The notes below the pieces were generated by a model. That model had not been told where the DNA came from. It saw only the letters and a list, made by a program, of their open reading frames with translations, and did no database searches. A program made the translations under genes and the position numbers. From an uncultured Clostridia bacterium (lineage in GTDB: Bacteria > Bacillota > Clostridia > Christensenellales > UBA1242), in contig CALWKJ010000052.1 in the NCBI GenBank assembly GCA_944381225.1, forward strand, positions 1 through 7,053: 7,053 nucleotides of DNA, read 5' to 3'. This document shows, in pieces, positions 1 to 5,454 of the stretch (the first letter of the stretch is position 1; each line of letters starts with the position of its first letter).

Positions 1-762
1 TATTGTGTAAGTAGCAAATCTTTCTATTATATCTTGATTATCAAATTCTTCCAAATTAAATCCAGTTGCAAAAATTATTTTTTTACATTTTATTATTTGA
101 TTGTAATTTGTTCGTACGTAAATACCATCATCACTTTGTTGCATGCTTTCGTATCCAGTATTTTCAAATATTTTTTCTTGATTTTTTGAATTTTCTATTA
201 ACTGTTTTGTAAAAAGATATGGATTTAGTTCTGCACCTCCGTTTGGAGCATAAATTCCATATGCGATATTAAAATTAAACGGATTGTTGTTTTTTGTGAA
301 AAATTCACATTTTAAACCGTTGTTTATCCTCAATTCATATTCCTTTTTCAAAAGTTTATATTCATTTTCTTTTGTTGTGTATAAAAAAGAAGGACGTTTA
401 AAAAATTGGCAGTAATTCCCATGTTCTTTTATAAATTTTTCTATTTTTTCAACTGATTTTATACCCATTTTATAAATTTCTATAATTTCTTCTTTGGAAA
501 ACTCATTTTTTAATTTGCTGTAAAAGTCATCTAATTGATATTCTAAAATAGACGTTGCGCAAGATGTACAGCATTGTCCAATTCTACCTTTATCAATAAG
601 CGTTACATCAAATTTTTTAGATAAATAATAGTTTAAAATTGCTCCACAAATTCCACCGCCAACTATTAAGATGTCAGTTTCTATGTCATTATTTAAATAG
701 GGATATTGTTTAATTTTTTTAAATTCTTTACAAAAATAAGGATTACCTTTAACATATTGCAT
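1..762 (-). CDS. FAD-dependent oxidoreductase (DAO family), C-terminus cut by window start
   Basis: Reading leftward from ATG 762-760, 254 codons stay open to base 1, so the C-terminal part lies outside the window. An AGAGGT ribosome site sits just upstream (about 769-774). Residues 30-57 form a Rossmann dinucleotide fold start, D-ILIVGGGICG, with the GxGxxG glycines at 35, 37 and 40 and an acidic residue at the end of strand 2 (LIDKG, D57). A second FAD signature, IIFATGF, is at 229-235. This order is typical of the DAO family (D-amino-acid, glycine and glycerol-3-phosphate oxidases and relatives), which oxidise amines or hydroxy acids with FAD. The substrate cannot be told. The segment after the FAD site carries three close cysteines (IGQCCTSCATS, 62-72). 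The gene is divergent from a zinc dehydrogenase, so the two may share control. Family call is firm; substrate unknown. Confidence 0.85.
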   Translation of the reverse strand, partial: MQYVKGNPYFCKEFKKIKQYPYLNNDIETDILIVGGGICGAILNYYLSKKFDVTLIDKGRIGQCCTSCATSILEYQLDDFYSKLKNEFSKEEIIEIYKMGIKSVEKIEKFIKEHGNYCQFFKRPSFLYTTKENEYKLLKKEYELRINNGLKCEFFTKNNNPFNFNIAYGIYAPNGGAELNPYLFTKQLIENSKNQEKIFENTGYESMQQSDDGIYVRTNYNQIIKCKKIIFATGFNLEEFDNQDIIERFATYTI

Positions 763-783
763 AATTTTTACCTCTATTCATTG

Positions 784-809
784 TTGACATTAAAAAGATA
801 TTTTATAAT
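784..809 (+). promoter_or_regulatory. Candidate promoter for the zinc dehydrogenase gene
   Basis: A perfect TATAAT is at 804-809. Upstream are TTGACA (784-789, spacer only 14) and, partly overlapping, TTGTTG (781-786, spacer 17). The -10 is convincing, while the -35 choice is uncertain. Transcription would start near 816 and give a leader of about 68 bases before the gene at 884. Confidence 0.45.
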
Positions 810-824
810 GTGTTTTTAAAGTTG

Positions 825-855
825 CATAAATGTTTTTTTAAAAAAGCAATTTATG
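825..855. repeat. Interrupted inverted repeat in the divergent gap
   Basis: CATAAAT (825-831) is matched by ATTTATG (849-855), and between them a T run (833-837) can pair with an A run (841-845). It lies between the candidate -10 at 804-809 and the ribosome site at 869-874. It could be an operator or a leader hairpin. AT-only repeats also arise easily by chance in this composition. Confidence 0.3.
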
Positions 856-883
856 TTATATTAATTTTAGAGGTTGTGAATCT

Positions 884-2086
884 ATGAAAACTATAATTTT
901 TGAAGGTAAAATATTTAAAATAGGAATGATACAATTTTTCAGTAAATTTACAAAAAAAGCATATCATTGGAAAATTTCTCCAGTTAAATTTTTAAAAATC
1001 AAAGAAGACTCGTTGCCGAATGAAAATTTTGTTAAAGTAAAAAATATTCTTTCTGGCATATGTGGTTCGGACATGACATTTTACACTTGCAAACAAGGTC
1101 CAAGCACTGCTTTTTTGCCTATGCCATGTTCTGAAATAACATATTTAGGGCATGAGACTATTGGACAAGTTATAGAAATTGGAAAAAATGTAACAAAATT
1201 TAAAGTTGGAGACAGAGTTACAATGCATAAGTACATGGCGTGTTGCGATTTAAAAGGTATAGACATACCATGTCAAAATTGCAAAAATGGAAACTACGCA
1301 ATTTGTGAAAATTATGGAGAACCAAGTAAAATTAATCAAATATTGGGGGCTGGATTTGGTGATTATTACTATGCGCCACAAGATCAGTTATTGAAAGTTC
1401 CAAATGAAATAACAGACGATCAAGCAGTTTTAATTGAACCCTTTGCTGTAAGTTTGCACTCTGTGTTAAAATGTATTCCAAAAGAAAACGAAAATGTATT
1501 AGTTGTTGGTGCAGGAATGATTGGATTGGGAATAATACAGTTCATAAAGGTGTTTAGCCCTAAATGTCATCTTTATGTGATGGAAAAAAATAAAAACAAA
1601 CACGAATTTGCAAAGAAACTCGGAGCAGATGAAATTTTAACCGGAGATAATTACGCAAGTGTTGCTAATGCTACACATGCCAAACTTTATCAAAAAGGAA
1701 AAAATAAAATGGTAATTGGTGGTTTTGATGTCATATATGATACTGTTGGTAAAGGTTCTTTGTTTAATGATACATTAAGATGGTTAAAGGCGCAAGGCAC
1801 GCTTGTTAAAGTTGGATATCAAATGACTAAAACTAAATTCGACGAAACGCCAATTTGGTGGCAAGGACTTAACATTATTGGTTGCGACAGTCATGGCGTC
1901 GAATACTATAATGGAGAAAAAATAAGTACATTTGACATGGTTATACGATTAATGCAACAAGGAAAATTGATTACAGAAGGATTTATAACTCATAAATTTG
2001 ACTTAAAAGATTATAAAAAAGCTTTTAAATTATTAATTGAAAATCAAAAAAATGCAATAAAAGTTGTATTAAAATGTAGTAATTAA
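884..2086 (+). CDS. Zinc-binding alcohol dehydrogenase family (MDR) oxidoreductase
   Basis: This is a 400-residue medium-chain dehydrogenase that should oxidise an alcohol or polyol, or reduce the aldehyde/ketone, with a nicotinamide cofactor in the cytoplasm. Catalytic zinc ligands are visible as GICGSD (C60) and GHE (H90, E91). A lobe with PCQNC (C130, C133) and C141 resembles the structural zinc loop, but the usual first cysteine three residues before C130 is absent; C120/C121 may replace it. The coenzyme fold has VVGAGMIGLG at 207-216, and E234 at the end of the next strand favours NAD over NADP. IEPF at 184-187 is another family landmark. The start ATG has AGAGGT at 869-874. The N-terminus before the zinc domain is about 25 residues longer than usual. 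It is divergent from a FAD oxidoreductase. The exact substrate is unknown. Confidence 0.85.
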   Translation: MKTIIFEGKIFKIGMIQFFSKFTKKAYHWKISPVKFLKIKEDSLPNENFVKVKNILSGICGSDMTFYTCKQGPSTAFLPMPCSEITYLGHETIGQVIEIGKNVTKFKVGDRVTMHKYMACCDLKGIDIPCQNCKNGNYAICENYGEPSKINQILGAGFGDYYYAPQDQLLKVPNEITDDQAVLIEPFAVSLHSVLKCIPKENENVLVVGAGMIGLGIIQFIKVFSPKCHLYVMEKNKNKHEFAKKLGADEILTGDNYASVANATHAKLYQKGKNKMVIGGFDVIYDTVGKGSLFNDTLRWLKAQGTLVKVGYQMTKTKFDETPIWWQGLNIIGCDSHGVEYYNGEKISTFDMVIRLMQQGKLITEGFITHKFDLKDYKKAFKLLIENQKNAIKVVLKCSN

Positions 2087-2088
2087 AA

Positions 2089-2117
2089 TTGACATTTTTG
2101 TAGCTTATTGCTAAATT
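2089..2117 (+). promoter_or_regulatory. Promoter of the asnA leader transcript
   Basis: A perfect -35 TTGACA (2089-2094) is followed by a 17-base spacer and TAAATT (2112-2117) as -10, with TG at 2109-2110 making an extended -10. It begins three bases after the preceding gene's stop. The start would be near 2124, so the transcript would begin almost at the leader ribosome site, which is unusually close. Confidence 0.6.
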
Positions 2118-2133
2118 GTATTAAAGGAGAAAT

Positions 2134-2184
2134 ATGCAAATTAATAATTTAAAAATAAATAATTTTATAACTGATGTTTTATAG
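2134..2184 (+). CDS. Putative Asn-rich leader peptide of asnA
   Basis: This is a 16-codon frame, MQINNLKINNFITDVL, ending in TAG. It is preceded by a strong AAAGGAG site (2124-2129), with four bases between GGAG and ATG. Four of its 16 residues are asparagine, arranged as two adjacent pairs at residues 4-5 and 9-10 (codons 2143-2148 and 2158-2163). It lies between a good promoter and an intrinsic terminator, directly upstream of asparagine synthetase. By analogy with the trp, his and ilv leader peptides, ribosome stalling at the Asn codons when charged tRNA-Asn is scarce would alter folding of the RNA downstream. AAT codons are common in AT-rich DNA, so the Asn richness alone is suggestive, not proof; the layout is what supports the call. 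Confidence 0.55.
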   Translation: MQINNLKINNFITDVL

Positions 2185-2223
2185 TTTTCTTTTGTTGTTT
2201 AAGTGTTAGCACCACTTGAAAAC
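2184..2223 (+). promoter_or_regulatory. Possible antiterminator pairing of the asnA leader
   Basis: GTTTAAGTG (2197-2205) can pair with the segment 2213-2223, with a two-base bulge at 2218-2219. GTTTTC (2184-2189) can alternatively take the outer GAAAAC (2218-2223). Both use the left arm of the terminator stem (2211-2219), so they exclude the terminator. A ribosome at the leader stop (2182-2184) would cover 2184-2189, whereas one stalled at the second Asn pair would leave it free. No folding energies were calculated. Confidence 0.4.
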
Positions 2224-2240
2224 TCAAGTGGTTTTTTATT
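2211..2240 (+). terminator. Intrinsic terminator / attenuator upstream of asnA
   Basis: ACCACTTGA (2211-2219) pairs perfectly with TCAAGTGGT (2224-2232) around an AAAC loop and runs into TTTTTT (2232-2237), followed by more T-rich sequence. It is the clearest terminator in the window. No convincing promoter lies between it and the asnA start at 2291, so asnA transcripts probably have to read through it. It would also end transcripts coming from the dehydrogenase gene. Confidence 0.85.
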
Positions 2241-2290
2241 ATTTTTTTTAAAATCAATTCATAAATTAATTTTATATTAAGAGGTTAAGA

Positions 2291-3283
2291 ATGGTAAGTA
2301 AAGTATATAAAAATATTGACATTTTAAAAAAGCAAGAATACATATTTAAAATAAAAGCAAAATTTTTAAAAGAGTTTTGCAAAAATTTGAATTTAATACC
2401 TGTAACTGCGCCGATTTTTGTAACTGAAAAATCGGGTTTGCAAGACAGATTATCGGGAGTGGAAAGACCTGTAAAATTTGATGTGAAAAAAACTGGAGAA
2501 ACGCTTGAAGTTGTGCAATCGCTTGCTAAATGGAAAAGAATTGCCTTAAAAAAATATAATTTTCCAATGCATAAAGGACTTTGTGTAGATATGAAAGCAA
2601 TTAGAAGAGATGATTGCTTAGACAACATTCATTCTATTTTTGTTGATCAGTGGGATTGGGAAAAAGTTATTAATAACGAAGATAGAAATTTAGAATATTT
2701 AAAGCAAACAGTAAAATTAATTGTTAAATCAATAGTCAAAACAAGCAAATATCTTCAAAAAATTGGTTTTAGAAAACAATTTAAGTTATCCAATGACGTT
2801 AAATTTATTACAAGTCAAGAGCTTTGCGATATGTTTCCAGATAAATCGCCAAAACAAAGAGAATATGAAATAGTTAAAAAATTCAAAACAGTTTTTATAA
2901 TTGGAATAGGCGATTTGCTGAAAAACGGAGAAAGGCACGATTCTCGTTCTCCAGACTATGACGATTGGACTTTAAATGGAGATTTGTTCTTTTATCACGA
3001 TATCAATGACATGGCACTTGAAGTTTCAAGCATGGGAATAAGGGTAAATAAATCAAAAATGGTTGAACAAATTGAAAAATTTGGCAATTTTAACGAGTTT
3101 AATCAAGAATATCATAAATTGATAAAAGAAAATAAATTGCCATTGACAATTGGTGGGGGAATTGGGCAAAGTAGAATTTGTCAACTTTTGTTAGAAAGAA
3201 AACACATAGGAGAAGTTCAGGTTTCATATTGGGACAAAGAAAATATAAAATATTCTCACAACAATTCAATAAATTTGCTATAA
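2291..3283 (+). CDS. asnA: Aspartate--ammonia ligase (asparagine synthetase A)
   Basis: The enzyme makes asparagine in the cytoplasm from aspartate, ammonia and ATP, releasing AMP and pyrophosphate, using a fold related to class II aminoacyl-tRNA synthetases. The 330-residue length equals that of E. coli AsnA. Family blocks appear in order: GLQDRLSGVERPV (49-61), VVQSLAKWKR (74-83), VDQWDWE (118-124), RHDSRSPDYDDW (215-226), LNGDL (228-232), EVSSMGIRV (244-252) and the ATP-site TIGGGIGQSR (286-295). The loop after PDYDDW is several residues shorter than in E. coli. The start has GAGGT at 2281-2285. Upstream lie a putative Asn-rich leader peptide and a terminator, which suggests attenuation by asparagine supply. 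No glutaminase domain is present, so ammonia rather than glutamine is the nitrogen donor. Confidence 0.97.
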   Translation: MVSKVYKNIDILKKQEYIFKIKAKFLKEFCKNLNLIPVTAPIFVTEKSGLQDRLSGVERPVKFDVKKTGETLEVVQSLAKWKRIALKKYNFPMHKGLCVDMKAIRRDDCLDNIHSIFVDQWDWEKVINNEDRNLEYLKQTVKLIVKSIVKTSKYLQKIGFRKQFKLSNDVKFITSQELCDMFPDKSPKQREYEIVKKFKTVFIIGIGDLLKNGERHDSRSPDYDDWTLNGDLFFYHDINDMALEVSSMGIRVNKSKMVEQIEKFGNFNEFNQEYHKLIKENKLPLTIGGGIGQSRICQLLLERKHIGEVQVSYWDKENIKYSHNNSINLL

Positions 3284-3290
3284 AATTAAT

Positions 3291-3311
3291 TTTTATTGAA
3301 TTTCAATAAAA
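3291..3311. repeat. AT-rich palindrome just after asnA
   Basis: TTTTATTGAA (3291-3300) is mirrored exactly by TTCAATAAAA (3302-3311) around one base. It starts eight bases after the asnA stop. It could serve as a weak 3' end structure, but it has one G-C pair per arm and no T run behind it. Confidence 0.4.
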
Positions 3312-3336
3312 CTACAATATTATTAATTTATAAATG

Positions 3337-3372
3337 TTAATTTTAAAAAATTGAAACATTTTTTAAAATTAA
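3337..3372. repeat. Perfect 15-bp AT-only inverted repeat
   Basis: TTAATTTTAAAAAAT (3337-3351) and its exact complement ATTTTTTAAAATTAA (3358-3372) flank the six-base loop TGAAAC. The stem has no G-C pair. Its role is unknown: a weak bidirectional terminator for asnA, or a chance product of composition. Confidence 0.45.
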
Positions 3373-3394
3373 AACATTTATTATCTCAGTGAAA

Positions 3395-3457
3395 CAAGTT
3401 TTTGCTGTGTATTCTAATATTTTATTGATGTGTATTTACTGCATAAGCAAAACTTTG
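3395..3457 (+). repeat. Imperfect long-loop inverted repeat
   Basis: The segment 3395-3406 (CAAGTTTTTGCT) matches the complement of 3446-3457 (AGCAAAACTTTG) at 10 of 12 positions and is followed by TTTTT (3458-3462). With a 39-base loop it is at best a weak terminator or a structured RNA. There is no independent support. Confidence 0.2.
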
Positions 3458-3486
3458 TTTTTGAAATGAATAAGCTATATTTAACA

Positions 3487-3526
3487 AATAAAAAAACTGA
3501 AAAAGATTAAACGGCCTTATCAGTTT
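3487..3526 (-). terminator. Intrinsic terminator following the tRNA 3' remnant
   Basis: Read on the minus strand, AAACTGA (3526-3520) pairs with TCAGTTT (3500-3494). Three further pairs can form inside the loop, and the stem runs into a T-rich tail (3493-3486). It begins four bases after the CCA of the tRNA remnant. The simplest reading is that it was the terminator of the tRNA gene before the element inserted. It may now end transcripts from the integrase side. Confidence 0.6.
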
Positions 3527-3530
3527 CACT

Positions 3531-3546
3531 TGGCGGAAAGGACAGG
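3531..3546 (-). other. Attachment site core: 3' end of a tRNA gene (probably tRNA-Ser)
   Basis: On the minus strand the bases read CCTGTCCTTTCCGCCA: five bases fitting a T-stem 3' half, seven fitting an acceptor strand (CCTTTCC), discriminator G and an encoded CCA. The T-loop and the rest of a tRNA are absent at 3547 onward. A tRNA tail without a body, next to an integrase gene and followed by a terminator, is the usual mark of an element integrated in a tRNA 3' end. The G discriminator with a GGAAAGG-type acceptor points to tRNA-Ser, but the amino acid is inferred. The true core may be somewhat longer. Confidence 0.7.
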
Positions 3547-3563
3547 AATATAAAAAGCTTGTT

Positions 3564-3639
3564 TTTTATATGTTTTTATAGTAAAAATTGCATAAAATTG
3601 TTTATTTTTTACCGATTTCGTTTAAAAAAACATATAAAA
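3564..3639. repeat. 14-bp inverted repeat pair in the att-int gap
   Basis: TTTTATATGTTTTT (3564-3577) recurs as its exact complement AAAAACATATAAAA (3626-3639), 48 bases apart. The position between the attachment core and the integrase gene fits arm-type integrase or excisionase binding sites. That role is inferred from location only. Confidence 0.4.
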
Positions 3640-3658
3640 TTTCACACAGTTTAAAAAT

Positions 3659-3678
3659 TTGCACCCAAATTGCACCCA
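3659..3678. repeat. Tandem TTGCACCCA repeat at the integrase stop
   Basis: TTGCACCCA occurs at 3659-3667 and again at 3670-3678, an 11-base period, ending exactly where the integrase stop codon begins. C-rich repeats stand out in this AT-rich gap. A one-turn spacing on the same face of the helix fits paired binding sites for integrase. Confidence 0.5.
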
Positions 3679-4836
3679 TTAAAGACTGTTTAATTTTGAT
3701 ATAATTTCATCATCTGCTGAATGAAAAAGTTTCGCATATCTGTTTAATGTTTCTGTTGGAGTTGAATGTCCCATTCTTTTTGCAACCAACATAACATTAG
3801 CACCATTATTGATAAGCAATGAAGCATGAGAGTGTCTTAAATCATGTATTCTAATTATTGGTAAGTTTGCTTGCTGGCAATAATATCTAAATCTTCTGGT
3901 GTAAGTATTTTCTGCTAATGGTTTGTCGCCACCAAACAAGAACTCAGGAGAAATAGATTGTTTTTTTTTCCACTTTAAGTAATTTTTCAATTTTACAGCT
4001 AATTTGTTTGGCATTGAAATATCTCTATTGCTTGATGCATTTTTTGGTGTTGTTATTTTATAAGTAACGCCTTTTACTTTTCTTGTTAATGATTTTGTTA
4101 TGTGTATGACATTATTGTTGAAATCTATATCTTCATCGGTAAGGGCAATTGTTTCGCCAATTCTTGTACCCATATAGTATAAAATAGAAAACAATGAATC
4201 ATAAACAATATCATTTTTAACAACTTTTTCAAATTGTTGCCATTGCTCAAAATCAAAAAAAGACATTTCTGTTGTTTGATGAAGATTTCGTGTTTTTGGA
4301 AGCTTTAACAAAAGGTTAGGCAAGTCAAAAACTGATTCAACCCAATTTAAAAGGTTAATCATAAGACCTTTGATTATTTCAATGTATTTAGGTGATAGGG
4401 ATTTATTTTTTAAAGTGCCAAGCCAATAAAAATAATCTAATTTTGTTAAGGAGGCAATATCTTTATTGTAAAAATACTCTTTTATGTAATTATTATATAG
4501 CGAGTTGAATGTATAAATTGAGCTTTCTTTTATTTCATTTTTTTTAAATTCAATAAACTGTTCGTATGCATCGTTTAATAATAAAATAGTAGTTTTATTT
4601 TTATTGCTATCTTTGTTTTCGTTTAAAAATTTATTCATTCCATTTTCGGCATCTTTTTTTGTTTTAAAACCTGATAATCTTTTATAAACAACTTTTCCAT
4701 TTTCAATAAATCGAAATCTGACGGTCCAATTTCCAGAACCTATTGTTGTTTTATTACAGTTTGGACAAGTCTTTTGCATTGTTTCGGTTTTACAATTTGG
4801 ACATTTTCTTTTGCCTCTTTGAGAATATTCTGCCAT
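3679..4836 (-). CDS. int: Tyrosine site-specific integrase with N-terminal zinc ribbon
   Basis: This recombinase should integrate and excise the element at the tRNA site. In its 385 residues, CPNC (12-15) and CPNC (24-27) make a small zinc ribbon. An arm-DNA-binding region follows (about 35-72, GNWTVRFRFIENGKVVYKR), then a core-binding SAM-like domain (about 85-180) and the catalytic domain. The catalytic set is complete: R225 in GTRIGE, a beta-hairpin lysine probably K265, H331 and R334 in HDLRHSHAS, H357 in GHS, and nucleophile Y367 in LNRYAKL. The start has AAAGGAGT at 4842-4849, six bases from ATG. The gene ends beside the attachment site, as is usual. An intrinsic terminator lies immediately upstream of its ribosome site, so it is probably not simply co-transcribed with the repressor operon. 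Confidence 0.95.
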   Translation of the reverse strand: MAEYSQRGKRKCPNCKTETMQKTCPNCNKTTIGSGNWTVRFRFIENGKVVYKRLSGFKTKKDAENGMNKFLNENKDSNKNKTTILLLNDAYEQFIEFKKNEIKESSIYTFNSLYNNYIKEYFYNKDIASLTKLDYFYWLGTLKNKSLSPKYIEIIKGLMINLLNWVESVFDLPNLLLKLPKTRNLHQTTEMSFFDFEQWQQFEKVVKNDIVYDSLFSILYYMGTRIGETIALTDEDIDFNNNVIHITKSLTRKVKGVTYKITTPKNASSNRDISMPNKLAVKLKNYLKWKKKQSISPEFLFGGDKPLAENTYTRRFRYYCQQANLPIIRIHDLRHSHASLLINNGANVMLVAKRMGHSTPTETLNRYAKLFHSADDEIISKLNSL

Positions 4837-4850
4837 TTTTTACTCCTTTA

Positions 4851-4880
4851 ATAAAAATCACAAACCTACACAGTTTGCGA
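4851..4880 (-). terminator. Intrinsic terminator directly in front of the integrase gene
   Basis: On the minus strand TCGCAAAC (4880-4873) pairs with GTTTGTGA (4865-4858), including one G-U pair, around a seven-base loop. TTTTTAT (4857-4851) follows. The T run ends one or two bases before the integrase ribosome site. It would end the repressor-membrane protein transcript and also interrupt any transcript started at the candidate promoter near 4899-4928. Confidence 0.7.
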
Positions 4881-4898
4881 TTTTGAATTTATAAAACG

Positions 4899-4928
4899 TT
4901 ATAATCAGTAGTTAAATCTTCAATACAA
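4899..4928 (-). promoter_or_regulatory. Candidate integrase promoter
   Basis: On the minus strand TTGTAT (4928-4923), an 18-base spacer and TTATAA (4904-4899), preceded by TG, form a plausible promoter just after the membrane protein stop. Transcription would start near 4892, upstream of the terminator at 4851-4880. The match is modest. Confidence 0.35.
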
Positions 4929-4934
4929 ACAATG

Positions 4935-5441
4935 TCATTGTTTTTTGTCAGGTTTTGGAGGTAACTTTATTTGTTTTATAAGTTGTAAAATTTTCTCGTT
5001 GTCTGAATTTATTTTGTCTATTGTTTCTTTGATTTGTATACTTGAAGCTTGCTCTGTTGTATTATCTTGTTGATTTTCCAATCTTTGGCGTTCTCTAAAT
5101 CTGATTCTTTCTTCGTTTCTTATTTGGTCATTATGTTTTGCAATGCGATATAATTCTTTATATGGTGCAAGAATTAAATTTTGTTTTGATTTTATAAAAA
5201 TATAAACAATACCAATAATAACTGTGCATAATGCAAATAAAATTGGTATAAACGGAATCATTGTCGATATGGTGATAAAAGTAAGCAAAAAACAAACTAA
5301 AATAGTCCACCTAAAAATTGTTCGACTTGTTTTAAATTCGTTTTCCTTTTTGTCTAATAAATATTTTGCTTCATCTGTTTCGGGATGTTCATAAAGTGTT
5401 ACTGCTTTTATTGGTTCATCTATACCATGCATTGTTGACAT
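4935..5441 (-). CDS. Two-helix membrane protein of unknown function in the repressor operon
   Basis: I do not recognise a family. The 168 residues begin with a soluble stretch (1-40). Two hydrophobic helices follow (about 43-60 and 62-83) with a short MIPFIP turn, so both ends should face the same side of the membrane. The tail is long, highly charged and probably helical (about 94-125, rich in R, E and Q, then 135-160, rich in K, I and E), ending in KLPPKPDKKQ. The ribosome site GGAG (5448-5451) lies in the 13-base gap after the repressor stop, so the two genes are almost certainly co-transcribed and would be expressed in the lysogenic state. Candidate roles are superinfection exclusion, immunity or another lysogenic-conversion trait; none is shown by sequence. 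Confidence 0.8.
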   Translation of the reverse strand: MSTMHGIDEPIKAVTLYEHPETDEAKYLLDKKENEFKTSRTIFRWTILVCFLLTFITISTMIPFIPILFALCTVIIGIVYIFIKSKQNLILAPYKELYRIAKHNDQIRNEERIRFRERQRLENQQDNTTEQASSIQIKETIDKINSDNEKILQLIKQIKLPPKPDKKQ

Positions 5442-5454
5442 ATAAATCTCCTTT

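Larger units (their letters stand above)
3284..3486. other. Gene-free AT-rich chromosomal spacer after asnA
   Basis: No coding frame with a ribosome site was found on either strand. The stretch contains three inverted repeats, listed separately where they are notable. It separates asnA from the tRNA remnant and its terminator, and no clean GC-stemmed terminator for asnA is visible. Confidence 0.6.

Noticed and set aside
1081..1266. 61-codon minus-strand open frame inside the dehydrogenase
   Set aside because: It is antisense to the zinc-site region of a clear dehydrogenase, with no support of its own.
2087..2290. T-box riboswitch for asnA
   Set aside because: T-boxes are the usual asparagine sensor in Bacillota, but no AGGGTGGNACCGCG-like motif is present and the leader, about 125 bases to the terminator, is too short for the standard form.
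2272..2628. 118-codon minus-strand open frame over the asnA start
   Set aside because: It is a shadow of asnA, which matches its family over its full length. The frame shows no ribosome site or recognisable domain.
3284..3678. CRISPR array or intact tRNA in the gap between asnA and integrase
   Set aside because: The repeats are inverted or only duplicated, with no regular spacer pattern, and only the last 16 bases of a tRNA are present.
4927..4943. Short palindrome AAACAATG-T-CATTGTTT over the membrane protein stop
   Set aside because: The centre is too tight for a stable hairpin and no T run follows on the minus strand, so it is not supported as a terminator.
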